A stretch of DNA of 64,000 bases from Acanthochlamys bracteata. Its lineage: Eukaryota > Streptophyta > Magnoliopsida > Pandanales > Velloziaceae. The notes below the pieces were generated by a model. That model did no database searches. It had not been told where the DNA came from and worked only from the letters and a program-made list of their open reading frames with translations. Every line of letters starts with the position of its first letter. The first letter of the stretch is position 1. Below are positions 15,201 to 26,170 of the stretch, piece after piece. The stretch is from positions 2,728,001 through 2,792,000 of the forward strand of contig CM034131.1 of assembly GCA_019914995.1 (NCBI GenBank), in the 5' to 3' direction. The position numbers were made by a program, and so were the translations under genes.

Positions 15201-18200
15201 GTAAACATGGCAACTTGCACTTTCGTATATCCGAACATGGCACCTCGCACTTTTGTATGTGGATAAGCGGGCTGATCCAAATAGCTACTCTTCTCTTTGA
15301 AGGGATGCTTATTTTAAATTTTAATAAAAAAGATTTGCTTTTTATGTGCAGATATTGAGAACCTTATGGTTTGTCGTAGCATGCTCCAGGTTGTCATCTC
15401 CTTTTATGACCTTTGCCAGATTCACTTTAGATTTAGATGACCTAAACTTGAGACTTATCTGATATGTAAGAAAGTATTCCTTCACAGTTAACCTCTAATA
15501 TGTGGGAGTTAAGTATTGATCTCTCTATGCACTTGAGAAGAGGTATCTGATCTTTATCTCATGGCTATGAGAGAATATCAGACCTAATACCAGTAGTTAA
15601 TATTCACATGGACATTTCAGAGGAACAAACTCAAATTTTAAGCTTAATGAACAAGTTTGAAAATTGACATTGTGCCTAGAGATGTAACTAATCTTCAAGG
15701 TAAAACCTTTAACAGCAGGAACTATGTTTTGAAGGTGTTTTAGGATTTTGGTTCATCAAACTGTCAGCTTAAACACTTATTTCTTTTACAGATCCTGGTG
15801 TTTTAGGTTTTCTTGTAGCATCATCTTCCTTTATACATTCTGGTAGATGGGTTTTACAAATCATTGCATGTTAATTTATAAACTTTGTTGCATACCTGTT
15901 TTAACATTTTACAGAATTGATAGTGCTAGCTTATCTTCATTTTGGTATCAAATTCATAAAGAAAGTACACTCTACCTTCTCTCGTAATGATCCTTCATAA
16001 ATAAAATCTCACTAACGAAAGAAAGTTGCCGCTCACTTTTTCTAATAAAATCTCATTCTACTCCCTGTTTTTTTATCTATCTTCCTTAAACTTATTATTA
16101 GTTTGTGTTTTTGTAGTCTGATGGTGAAGATGCAATGGATGTGGAAAAAGCCGTTTCGCTAATAAAGGGAAAAAAGAATTTACGCAGAAAAGAGAAACGT
16201 GCCAGAATAGAACAGATAAGGATCACCCTTGGTCTCTCGGATTCACAAAGGACCCCTATGGTAATTATACCCTTTTTTCACAAGATAAATCTTTCCCATT
16301 AATATGAAAACTATAAGAAAATAGTTATTGCATCAATTAACAACTTTTGCACATCACCATTGAACTACTGCTTGTTGCTGAGCTGGGTTTGCATTAGCAA
16401 TAAATTGTGCTCTAGTCAAAGTCTCAAAAACTAAGATCTTACATAAGACGTATCAAACAAACGAAACAAAATCTCATGATTTCTAGTGTATGGACTTTGT
16501 ATGTCACTGGGCTTTGTCTAAGGGTGACTTATGCTCCCATGATTGAGGTTGGAAGCAAGGGGCGGATCCCCACATGTACAAGAGTGGGGTCCGGTGCATC
16601 CCCCAATTAAAGCTTAACCCATAATATGCATAACCAGTTTTCTAATATATGAACCCCCAAAATTACAAACATGACCCCCTTCTCTCCATTTCAACTTTTC
16701 AAGTCCAGCAAATCATGAGTCAATGCATGATTCACACTTAGCTTGAAGCTTTCCTCCCCATAATGAAAAGCATTTATTTGGTAGTTCACTAAATTGTTGT
16801 AATATCTTATGAAGATAATGATTTCTGTTTTCTTTTTATGGTTACTAAGATTGATTTCTTTGGTAGTCATCCTCTAAATTGTAATACTTTGAATATCATT
16901 AGCCTCTATAATATCGCCCACATGTATGCTATGTAAGGATTATATTTTCAAGGTTTGAAGTTTTGGCCATAACCGATGCGAGGCCGAGACGGATTGATTT
17001 TGTCTGGCTGGCTTACCATGCCAGCCCAGTTCTGGCTATTTTGGATGTTTAGGCCCAAATATGTTTGTTTCGGCTCGCAACAGGAAGAAACTTGTTGTTT
17101 CGCCAAAACACAAGTTGGGCCCAATCAAACCCACAAAGAGATCACTTTACTTCGTATTTTACTTGGAAAGGTATTCAAAATTTTAATATTTCTTTCAAAG
17201 TTAAAACTTACTACTTGGTGTAATCAATTGGCCAAAACCGACATCCCGAAACATCGGTCGAAATTACTGAAACTGGCAAGAAGTTTTGCTTAGAAACAAA
17301 TCCAAAACTGATACTTCGAACCCTGATTATATTTAATTTTTAGGCATCTACTTCTCTATTTTATTCTACCGTTATTGTGTTTGTCTCATTACTTTCCTTT
17401 AGGGATTGGTGATTTTACATGATTGGGAGTTCAGTAGATCAGTTGATCTTCTTTAACAATTTTACATGATAGAATATGAGTTACAATATGACTATGACTA
17501 ATGGAAGTTTTTATCTGTACTCAATCTTCGTAAGTACTAAACTTTGTTGTTAATATTCAAGTATTTTAAACTTTTTATAAGGAACGCAAGAAATTGATAT
17601 TAGATTTTAAAATGATTCAATATATTAGTGTAAGTCCATCATCTTGGGTCCTGGTTCCGCCACTAAGTGGAAGTGATTCTTTTAACTAATTAAATTGTTT
17701 GCGCTCTCTTTTATTCTTTTTTTCCTGTTCAAGTGATATTGAAGAATTTCTAGGAAATAAGTTGAATCACTTGAAGGGCCAAAAGTTCCAGTCTTCAAAT
17801 CGGATATTTAGGAGTGGTGATATTTCCAGTTACCATGTATGTCAGAGATTAACACAACAGAGACCTGACCTATTCGATCACAGTTATACATAGAAAAATA
17901 TAGTTTTGCTAGTATACAAATCTACAATGGTTTTAAGATTGGACTTAGTTGTTGCGAGCAGTTAGTTCTTAACAGCCAAATGAGATGTATGTCAAAAGTT
18001 TTTCCCTGCTTTGTATGGCTTCCTACTACTCACTTAGAGGTAGTACGCCAAGGCTTATCTTAGTCTTAGAAACAAATGTAGGATGTTAGTTGTTTCCAGT
18101 TTAATTGATGGCGATACTTTGGGGTAAAAACAAATGCCTTACCTGAAAAAGAGATAATTGCATCTCTTTAAATGGAAGTGGCTTTGCTTGTTCTGACTTT

Positions 18201-19214
18201 GCATTGCATATGCAACTGATTATTTCACTTCGTGCAACTTCATTCCACAAATTAAAGATTTCATGCTTTTCCTGCTAGAAGATGATTTTATGACTTATAG
18301 TGACGAACTGCTGCAGAAGTTTCAAGTTTCTTTTTGTTTTCCAGCCTGGAGAATCATTGAAGGACTTTTACAAAAGAACGAATTTGTACTGGCAAATGGC
18401 TGCATACGAACATACTCAGCACACTGGAAAGGTTATTTACGTCTTTAGAGCTATGTAGTACCAACAACACTGACAATTTTTCTGGTTTGAAATTTTACTA
18501 ATTCTTTAATAAATCAACTTTAAGTATGATGAGAGGAACCATTTTAATTGTGAAGCAAACAAATTCAATTCATTAGCTGAGAGTTGCATAAGTGTGCTAT
18601 TCTTGTGATTTGATAAGCGTAACAACTTCAACTTGTAGTTTCTACATCTGAAAATTTATCTCTTAGCAAACATAAGCATATTAAAAGGTACCATAATTGT
18701 TCCTTGGCATTTGGTTGCTTTACTTCTAACAAGGTGCATTTATGAATTTTGCATGTTGAATATGCGAAATTGTTCCTCAACAGAAAACAAAAACCATATC
18801 GCATGAGGCTGCCATTTCTCAAGAAATTATGTTTTAACTAAACAATTAGATAGCTGATGTACTCTCAGCCTGCTTCTATGGTTGGTATTCTACTTCTTCT
18901 AAGATTTCTGAACTTTCAGGAGCTTCGCAAGGATGGATTTGATCTTGCTGACGCTCGATTCAAGGAGCTTAAACCCATACTTGATGAGGTAAGTACAATC
19001 TAACATCCCTGAAACTGATCTTTTAAGTGAATGGTTCTCTCTCTCTTTCTAAAAGAGCAATAAGAAACAGAAAATGAAACTTATGATGTGTCCTTTTTGG
19101 CAGTTGGCCATATTGGAGGCAGAACAGAAGGCTGAAGAGGAGGAAGCTGGAGAAACCAGTTCAAGAAAGAAGGGGGATAATAAAAGGAAGCACCAGGCGA
19201 TGCCACGAAGATAG
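299..19214 (+). CDS. Kelch-repeat protein, KLHDC4-like with DUF4110-type C-terminus (5' end outside window)
   Basis: Fifteen exons join in frame: 299-385, 4302-4363, 9424-9466, 9551-9631, 10559-10675, 11221-11326, 12850-12913, 13571-13613, 13882-14142, 14247-14408, 14876-14995, 16117-16260, 18345-18431, 18920-18988 and 19104-19214 (TAG). They encode 518 residues. The first 140 or so residues of the family are upstream of the window, and the first 298 bases are intron. Kelch blades are visible as VFGGFYDTLRE, LYGGYSKE, LFGGCVDME and LYGGMMEIRD. They are followed by acidic stretches (13882-14142 and 14876-14995) and a basic segment (NLRRKEKRARIEQI). The C-terminus reads ESLKDFYKRTNLYWQMAA, then HTGKELRKDGFDLADARF, which I recognise as the DUF4110-type region of plant kelch proteins related to animal KLHDC4. 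Kelch propellers usually bind protein partners; no specific substrate can be inferred. All junctions are GT-AG and in phase, so the gene looks intact. The span of at least 19 kb is due to intron expansion by repeats. Confidence 0.93.
386..4301 (+). other. 3.9-kb intron of the kelch gene
   Basis: AT-rich intron between the exon ending SGHRM and the exon starting VLYKHKII. I see no coding exon inside. It holds one copy of a divergent repeat near 1757-1900 and otherwise unresolved AT-rich sequence, probably old transposon debris. Confidence 0.7.
1757..1900 (+). repeat. Divergent dispersed repeat, copy A
   Basis: This segment contains GTGTCGGAAGT followed by TTGGATTCTTCGAGTTGAATAA. It resembles 4715-4800, which has GTGTCGGAAATT followed by TTGGATTTGTCAAG. 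Both copies sit in consecutive introns of the kelch gene and are heavily diverged. The family is not identified. Confidence 0.35.
4715..4860 (+). repeat. Divergent dispersed repeat, copy B
   Basis: Counterpart of the segment at 1757-1900, sharing the GTGTCGGAA core and the following TTGGATT block in the same order. Family not identified. Confidence 0.35.
6743..6925 (+). other. Short lysine-rich ORF of unknown status in a kelch intron
   Basis: A 60-codon ATG ORF follows a pyrimidine-rich then GAA-repeat stretch (6590-6690) that resembles a plant 5' leader. The protein begins with a very basic segment (KEKKRKRKEGKRN), then AAIDEDKPKLAVAKYLL, and ends in leucines from a CTT-rich run. It could be a fragment of a gene carried into the intron, or a chance ORF in simple-sequence DNA. 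No family is recognised. Confidence 0.15.
7350..7485 (+). repeat. 68-bp tandem duplication, diverged
   Basis: TTTATTGGT followed by CTTTCTCAAGTTTTAC occurs at 7369 and again at 7437, a period of 68 bases. Flanking words are also similar. Noncoding, inside a kelch intron. Confidence 0.6.
11085..11138 (+). repeat. Perfect 27-bp tandem duplication
   Basis: A unit beginning TTGTCTACACAGATTCC is present twice, at 11085 and 11112, without visible differences. Recent slippage-type duplication in a kelch intron. Confidence 0.85.
11870..12442. mobile_element. Tourist/PIF-Harbinger-type MITE
   Basis: The left end reads GGCTTTGTTTGGTAGTG. The right end, reverse-complemented, reads GGCTTTGCTTTGCTAGTG. 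Both are flanked directly by TTA (11867-11869 and 12443-12445), the 3-bp target duplication typical of PIF/Harbinger and Tourist elements, whose tips commonly carry a GG..TGTTTGG motif. The 573-bp interior has no ORF of note, so the element is non-autonomous. It lies in the kelch intron between exons 11221-11326 and 12850-12913. Confidence 0.8.
16556..17665. mobile_element. hAT-like non-autonomous element in a kelch intron
   Basis: The left tip has AAGGGGCGGATCC and the right tip, reverse-complemented, has TAGTGGCGGAACC, matching the GTGGCGGA-type termini common in plant hAT elements. Flanks GTTGGAAG and AGTGGAAG match at six of eight positions, so the 8-bp target duplication is decayed or the ends are off by a base. 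It carries a nested element at 16948-17325 and no transposase. Confidence 0.6.
16948..17325. mobile_element. Mutator-like MITE nested in the hAT element
   Basis: The 378-bp segment is flanked by the identical 9-bp word ATTATATTT (16939-16947 and 17326-17334), the duplication size made by Mutator-family transposases. Its ends are imperfect inverted repeats: TCAAGGTTTGAAG on the left and CAGGGTTCGAAG from the right. The interior is more GC-rich than its surroundings and codes for nothing I recognise. Confidence 0.7.
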
Positions 19215-19418
19215 CGGCGGTTATGAGTTCAACCAAAGAGAAATACAGTTCTTGTCATGTGTGACTGACTAGCAGCCACTGGCCATCTTGTACGGTTATT
19301 AGTTGATAGATATTTTGACTACTTATGTTAATATTATTTAACCGAAACCTTTCGACCTTTTAGCTTCTAGAAGGTGCAATTAAAATTCTAAAAAAAGTGA
19401 AGATCACATTCTTGAAAG

Positions 19419-20225
19419 TAGCGGTGCCAATTTAAACTGATGGTTTAATTTTGAATCGATCTATTTAACAACAGATTTAATTCGTTCAATTTTAATTCAA
19501 TTTATAAATTTATATAAATTTAAATTATTAATTTTAATTTAATTTATTTAATAATTAAATTAAATTTAGATTAATTTATTTAATAATTAAAATTATTAAT
19601 TTTTAGTTTTTAATTTTATATTTTTAAGTTTGAGCGTAATTATAAAATCAGTTATTGTAAAAATGTACGAGTTTTGGTAAAAAATATAATGTGTTTGTAA
19701 AAATATATATTCTTTATTAATTGTATTGGTCTTTAGAATATTTTAAATAATATTTTTTTATTTTTTAAAAATATATAATAATAGCTAAAATTTTATTATT
19801 ATAAATATATATTAAAAATTTTGATAAAAATTTTTTATAAATGTAGCTATTTAATAAATTTTGATAAAAATTTTTATAAAAATTTAAATTAAATCATTAA
19901 ATAAACACTTAGTAATATTTTTTATAATATTATAATTTTATTACACTATTTGTAATATAATTTAATAATTTATAAATTATTATTATTAATTTTTTTATTG
20001 TAAAAAATTTGTTATACAGTAAAAACTAAAACAAGAGTTATTATTTTAAAATATGACAATTCAAATTGGTTGGTTAATATAGGGTTAATTTATTTAATAA
20101 TCAGATTAAATTGTTCAATTTTAATCTAACTTATATTTACGGGTTAAAATTTTTAACTTTAACTTTAATTAAATGAGTCAATTTTTTATTGAATTTTTAG
20201 GTCGGATTATATATGGTCGTCCCTA
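19419..20225. mobile_element. Non-autonomous hAT element with perfect 8-bp target duplication
   Basis: CTTGAAAG occurs immediately on both sides (19411-19418 and 20226-20233). The tips are imperfect inverted repeats starting TAGCGGTG on the left and TAGGGACG from the right. The interior is extremely AT-rich with no ORF. It lies about 200 bp past the kelch stop codon, so it may sit in or near the 3' UTR or polyadenylation region. Confidence 0.8.
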
Positions 20226-22149
20226 CTTGAAAGAAATGTCGCCTTTAAATGGGTCAATTTAGTTAATAGATTCGATTCTTATGAATTGTTGCAGTGAGTG
20301 AGCTTTTTCTATTTTAGCTTATGTTTGTCAGTTTATTTTTCCAAATAAGTTATTTATAAGTATTGGATAGTAGTTGAAATGTGTACGAGTTTTTTTTAAT
20401 AGACACTATTTTTTATCATATAAATAAATTTTATCTAAACGAATACTTATGAGATAAAGTTTTTTATTTGAGAAATAAGCGTAAGCTTCTTATCTCATAA
20501 ATAAGCTTTTCAATTTAGTAAGCTCTTATTTTGTAAGCAAATCCAAACATGTCTTGTGTTAGAAAATTTTTCTATGCTCAGTATATTCACCAAAGTTTAT
20601 TCACTGTCAAATATTTAGATGTCATCATAAAAAATAAAACTATCACATATAAAATTCCATAACACTTTGAATATGATTTACGTTACACACATAAGATTTA
20701 TGATTTTTTAATATATTTGTCTATGTTTGATTTCTGACCACAATGAACTGTTAAAACATAAGGACGTGTAAAATTTACACTGTGGGTTCTCATTATGCTT
20801 TATTTAGCATCAAGTCTTGTGATTTTGATTGGAGTTACTTTCAATCCTCGTACAAGGAGTAGTGTACACAAAGCTGAGAACTACATAAGCACGAAACCTT
20901 TTGTTGCTTTGCCCCTTGCATTCTCATATTTGTTAAGTTGTTCAATTCCTATTCACAACTTTGGTTCTTGCCATTTTCACTGGCTTGCCTTTTGAACTTT
21001 ATTATCCTCTTTAGTGTGGTCAGCACCAATCGTGTTCGAACATTATTATCCATTCAAGGTTTTGGTTTAACCCTTTTTTGCAATAACAAGAATGTGGCCC
21101 CATTTTTTATCTAACACCTCATTCAAGATTTGTTCAATATAAAATAAACAAAAAATTTTAAAATAAATTTTTTCTATTAAAAATCTTTTTTCAAATTTCA
21201 ATTTTAAAATTTACTTTTAATACAGTAGTATTTTTATTAAATATTTTAAATTTTAAATTTAACTTTTTAAATTTTCTTTCAACAAAGTGAGTTTATTTCA
21301 AAGTTGTTGTCTTAGCGTTTGGACTTAATAATCAAAAAAATTTTAACATCCATAAAAAAGGCATTTAAAATTTGTTATCTAATTTTTCAAGATATACTTA
21401 ATATAAAAAAACTAAAATATTTGCAAAATATTAGATTTGTTTTTTTCTAATTAAGAATTTATTTTATAAAAGATAATTTAAAATTTACTTTATAAAATAT
21501 TTTAAATTTTAAATTTAACTTTTTACCATCATTTAGAGAAAAATCAAAATTTTTTACTTTAAAGGTTTTGGTTTAACCCATCTAATAGAAGATTCAAGAT
21601 ATACTTCAATGTACCAGAAGAAAAAATTGCAAATTGGGGACTAATAACAATTTGGCCAATGGAATTAAACTTATGATGTATTATATCACATTACATTTGT
21701 TGTCGTTTCTTTCTATCTTTTTGCTAAAAAAGATAGAATTTTGGAATATCTAAAAATAAAATATTTGTGGAGGAACCCTTTGGAAATGTATTCATAAAAG
21801 ATACTTTATAAGACCATCATAGAGAAAAAAAATTTATCTTCCGAAAAAGCAATTCTTTTCAAAAAAGATTTTTAAATAAAGTTTTGAATGTTGTTCTTTT
21901 TTCCACTTTGTAAAAGCTTTCTTTTCAAAGTTTTTTATGTTTTGAATGTTGTTCTCTTTTCCCTTAAATCGTTTTAGCCACAAAGTTCTTATATGCTATT
22001 GGTAACTACTCTGAAAGTAATGTTGACTTAGTTGTCAAGAGGATGTGACTAAGTAGTGCACGGATCTAGGTAAAAGTTTAAATTCGTAACTGTTGATGTC
22101 ACACCTATGGTTCTGCTAAAGAAAAATGACAAGTGGCAGTGACGTTACT
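20226..22149. other. AT-rich intergenic DNA with a probable MITE
   Basis: No gene is visible. The segment at about 20322-20551 starts TATGTTTGTCAGTTTATTT and ends with the near inverse of it (the reverse complement of its end reads ACATGTTTGGATTTGCTTAC), suggesting a small AT-rich MITE. A block at 21880-21960 repeats TTTTGAATGTTGTTCT twice. The rest is homopolymer-rich. Confidence 0.45.
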
Positions 22150-22720
22150 GTGCTCACTAGGGCACCAAGTAGTGCAAGGAGAAATTTATGGATGCAGGGA
22201 AAAATAAGAACGAATTTAAATCGCATTTCTGTCCGAAAATTGTTGAGAATGAGATAAGGGTAAACCATAAGCGCTTGACATAAGGCAGCATCAGGGACTA
22301 TGTGTATGAGTTTAGGGAGCTGCTCTAAATATTCCTAACCTACCTAATAAGGGGCTCTATTTTATTTCATGGATGGATTAAACATATGAGTAATGTTGAA
22401 AGTCCAACATAGTGGAGCTCAAGATTTCAACTTTGCCATCAAAGTACTGAGTCCCTTATTTTAAATTCCAAAAGCCCAAAAGAGTAAGCCTTAGAAGAAG
22501 AACCCCAAGGGCAACAACGAGGAGATGGTCGCCAAGCCAAGGAAGCATCTCTTAACTAAGTAGACATCAAGAGAGGCTCTAATGAAAGGATAGAAGGGCA
22601 ATCATGACAACCCAAGAAACGATAAACCACCTTTGACATACTTTCTTTCCGATGTACCACACATGACTAGAGTGGTATGGCGTCCTATATTTCTCTATTG
22701 TGAATTTGAATGATTATCAC
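22150..22720 (+). mobile_element. Decayed Ty3/gypsy gag remnant
   Basis: Broken plus-strand frames recall plant Ty3/gypsy Gag: FKSHFCPKIVENEIRVNHKR, then GSIRDYVYEFRELL, then a lysine-rich stretch (near 22490-22560) and a remnant like the zinc-knuckle region, PPLTYFLSDVPHMTR. Several stops and shifts interrupt it. With the reverse-transcriptase remnant at 26040-26170 on the same strand it probably forms one old element, split by the solo LTR between them. Confidence 0.5.
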
Positions 22721-23142
22721 ATATTCATGGAATTGAATTCACGAACCAAGTTATCCTTTATGTCTATACCATGTGTATCATGAAAGAAGAAAACATGTAC
22801 ATAGTATCCTTATCGCAAAAAATAAATATCCAAATCAAGACTATTTTTGTCAAGATCCAAAATTAAACCTTTATCGACACTGAATTAAATCGAGCCCAGA
22901 TGAGGCCCAAATTCGACCCAATCTAATAAGCCTAATCCAAAACTTAATCAAACCAACAACTCGCAACTTAATCAAGAGGGAGAACTTGTGAAAATAACAT
23001 TAACTATACTTATCACCAATTACCAAAACAAAGAAAACGACCAACATGAAAACAATTTACGCCCAAATATTACTAGTGGCTACCGATAGCCGTAACACCT
23101 ATTACAATCTACAATAAATACTATCACAATACTGCATGCAAT

Positions 23143-23659
23143 AAGGTTGAAAATCGAGATCTACGTAGAATCTTTTCGTTTGAGTATGATCCTAAAATCG
23201 AAATCTTAAAGTAAAATCGTAAGATTTTACATACCGATAAATTTTATAAAAAAAGTTTTCAATACCATTAAAGATCTTTTATAAAAGTATTTCTAATATT
23301 TTTTTTTAAAAAAAAATTTTAGTACATTTGAGAAAAATTTTTAATTCTTTTAAATTTTATAAAAAATTTCCTCTATATTTTATAAAAAAATTTTCAAAAT
23401 TATATTTTTTTTCAGAAAACCTTCAAAATTTTATAAAAGACTCTATAAAATTTTATAAAAACTCTTTGAAATATAGTTAATTACAAAATTTTCTTTAAAA
23501 GTAAAATCGTATAAGATCGGGATCTTACCGATTTTAAGATTTAAATCGGGATCTAGGTGAGATTTTACTCAAAAAAAAATTTACTTGAAATCGGGATCGT
23601 TTAGGTAAAGCAAAATCATAAAATCGTAGGATTTTTAAATCGAGATTTTGATAACCTTG
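23143..23659. mobile_element. AT-rich MITE inside the solo LTR
   Basis: The word GCATGCAATAAGG flanks the segment on both sides (23134-23146 and 23660-23672), overlapping the element's AAGGTT tip. The tips are inverted: AAGGTTGAAAATCGAGAT on the left and CAAGGTTATCAAAATCTCG from the right. The interior is rich in AAAATCGTAAGATTTTAC-type inverted words. A truncated relative lies at 47540-47672. Type is uncertain: 9-bp duplication would suggest Mutator-like. Confidence 0.65.
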
Positions 23660-24217
23660 GCATGCAATAAGGTACAACAAAAGTTAATGTCTTTTGAGGA
23701 TTACAAGCTAACTATATGCCAAAATGATTACTACTATACTCTCAGCACGTCTCTCCTTTCAATAGTATAAGATCTAATCAGCATTCATTAACTTTTGACT
23801 TATCTGGAGGATGCCAAAAAAAAAAAAAAAAGAGAGCCCAGTCTCAATAAGATGAAATAACAGAATGCCCAATTAAAATAACTGATATATTACCTAGGTA
23901 TTGTAGTACTATATATATGAAATAGATGCAACGATAGATCAGACCAGATTCTACTAAGCTACGAATTGTCTCATACCGATTCAGTTTTTAACAGAGCATA
24001 TGATAATATAAGATAATATCATTCAGCACTCTCAACGCTATAAATAATATATATATGTATAGTGCATCCACACAAGCAAGTATATATAATGATGCATGCA
24101 AATGCACCTTACAAGTAGTAGCCATATAGTGCATCCACATCTTTAACTCGGATCACGCTGCTATATATATCATACAAGCATACATATATAATACCTTTAT
24201 ATATCATAGCCACAGAC

Positions 24218-24440
24218 AAGCTCAGTTTCCAGTATGTCCTAGTATCCACAGCAAATAATACCATCACAATTCGATGCCCAGTATATTCTAAGACTCACCG
24301 GCAATCTATATCTTATAAATCGATGCTCAGTATACTGTGGGATCCATCGACTATCCCTATATTTTGGTGCCTAATATATTCTGTGACTCATCATATCAAT
24401 CAATATCTCTCGGTGTCCAGTATGTTCTAGGACCCACCGT
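24218..24440 (-). repeat. Degenerate tandem repeat, about five units of 45-50 bp
   Basis: Variants of CCAGTATGTTCTAGGACCC recur near 24225, 24277, 24326, 24371 and 24415, each followed by a CACCG or CATCG-like end. The array lies within the solo LTR and is probably an LTR-internal feature. Confidence 0.6.
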
Positions 24441-26039
24441 ATATGTAAGCATCCATAATATAAGTTATGATAATATTTGTCAGGTTTTGCATTGTCTCAT
24501 ACCAATATAGTATTTAAAAAGTAGATGCAATACAATAAGTTTTTACACAATGAACATGCTATGCCTAATACCTTCGATGCTATTATAATTATATGTATGC
24601 ATATCTGAAATATAAGTATTGACATGTATATCAATTATATGTGCAATTATGCTACATTGTCTACAATATACTAACATGCTATAAATAATTATAAATATGA
24701 TGTCAAGTAAGCATAAGCATGCACAAACACATATAGTATGCAGGAAAAATCAAAATTTGTAAGAAGAACAACAATGTATGATAGAATTTCCAAAACAAAT
24801 ATTATCTGTGCCGGTAGCCTAATAATATAGCTATTGAAACAAGGCACAGTAACCTTCACCTGTGGTTCAAGCAATTATTAAATCAACTGTCTACTCTAAG
24901 CCGCACCATCCGAGCTTAAGTCGCTCGTACCACCTAATGCGCATGCAAGCATATTTAATAAATAAGCACGCTAAACGAAGGCTAAACCAAATACTCGTAA
25001 TAAATGCATAACTAAGTTCATGTCTAAAGTCCAATAGCACACGGCGAACCATTTTATAATTTCATCCTTTTAGTCATTCATTCAATTTACTATTCACTAC
25101 ACAATAAATACTAAAACTAACAAATCCAAAAAGCTTATCGACGAGACAAGACGATCGAATTCTAAAGCGAATTGAATCGGCAACAACTCGTCTATTTTTC
25201 AATCCAATGATTACCTTGAATGAAACTAATCAATAATTCATCTAATAGCAATTTCAAATGCGTGACACGATAATTTTTAACCCACCTAGCTCGAGCCCGC
25301 GGAAAGTGAAGTTCGTCGGATTCCGGCGAGTTAGGGTTCCGGGAGGGTGTTAAATACCGCGAGAAATATCAGCAACACTAGGCTAGTCAAAGAAGGTGAT
25401 GACAAGCTTCAATTTTGACGCCGGCGGCCGAAATTGACGGAATAACATTTAATGGTTTGATCATGTGCAATCAAGCACCGGAGTTGAAAATCAGCGCAAC
25501 CAATTAAGATAAAAAGACTTAACAAGTTCAGAGGAGTATTTTTAGGTAGAGAAAATCAGCGCAACTAATTAAGGTAAAAGATTTAGCAAGTTGAGAGGAG
25601 TATTTCTAGCTACCTACCATCACCCAAACGTTGGCAAAATGATCGAACGAAAACTCTAATTTTTGTACGGTGCATTCTAGCTTTCCGAAGTCGCAATAGT
25701 GATGTCTAGAGGGAGAGATGATGAACGGAGCGGTCGAGGAGATGGTCATCGCCAAAGAAGATTTATCGCGCGCCGGGGAGGTGTTGATCGCAATCGAGCT
25801 AGGAGGAAAAAAACAAAGAGGTAAGAGGAAAGAAGAAGGAAATAAAAGAGAAACGAACAAATTGCATATTAGGGCCTTCATTTCTAAGTTGGTTTAGTCT
25901 AACCCACTAAGTCAAGCTGTTACAATTTTGGTCATGCAATTTTAGAAAGGAATAAATAAGGAACAACCGACATACCAGGCTATAGTAAGGAGGAAGAGTC
26001 TAGGCACTCTGACAAGTTCAAAGGAGACACAAAACATAT

Positions 26040-26170
26040 TAGTCCTATAGGTTCAACGACATTGTGCCTGCTGAACTATAAAACCAGAAGGATTCACCAT
26101 ATTGAGATGGAGCAAGATAGTAAGCCCTTTACTACGGTGCTTTATCGTATGGCACTGACAGGGTGAGATG
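26040..26170 (+). mobile_element. Ty3/gypsy reverse transcriptase remnant
   Basis: The plus strand reads IHHIEMEQDSKPFTTVLYRM, which matches the start of the gypsy RT domain (an Asp/His-Ile-Glu block followed by a PYRMAP-type motif). It ends at a stop shortly afterwards. Only this small part is recognisable. It is likely the continuation of the gag remnant at 22150-22720. Confidence 0.5.

Larger units (their letters stand above)
22848..25924 (-). mobile_element. Solo LTR of a Ty3/gypsy element, Tekay/Del-like
   Basis: The segment starts TGTCAAGATCC and ends GCTGTTACA on the plus strand, and is flanked by the 5-bp word ATTTT on both sides (22843-22847 and 25925-25929). Read on the minus strand it begins TGTAACAG and ends TCTTGACA, a style common to long LTRs of the Tekay/Del branch. 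At 3077 bp, including a 517-bp MITE, it has no internal coding region and no second LTR, so it is best explained as a solo LTR left by recombination. Subfamily assignment is inference; boundaries are seen directly. Confidence 0.65.

Noticed and set aside
25606..25881. 91-residue minus-strand ORF near the solo LTR end
   Set aside because: Lies wholly inside the LTR boundaries and has no recognisable domain.
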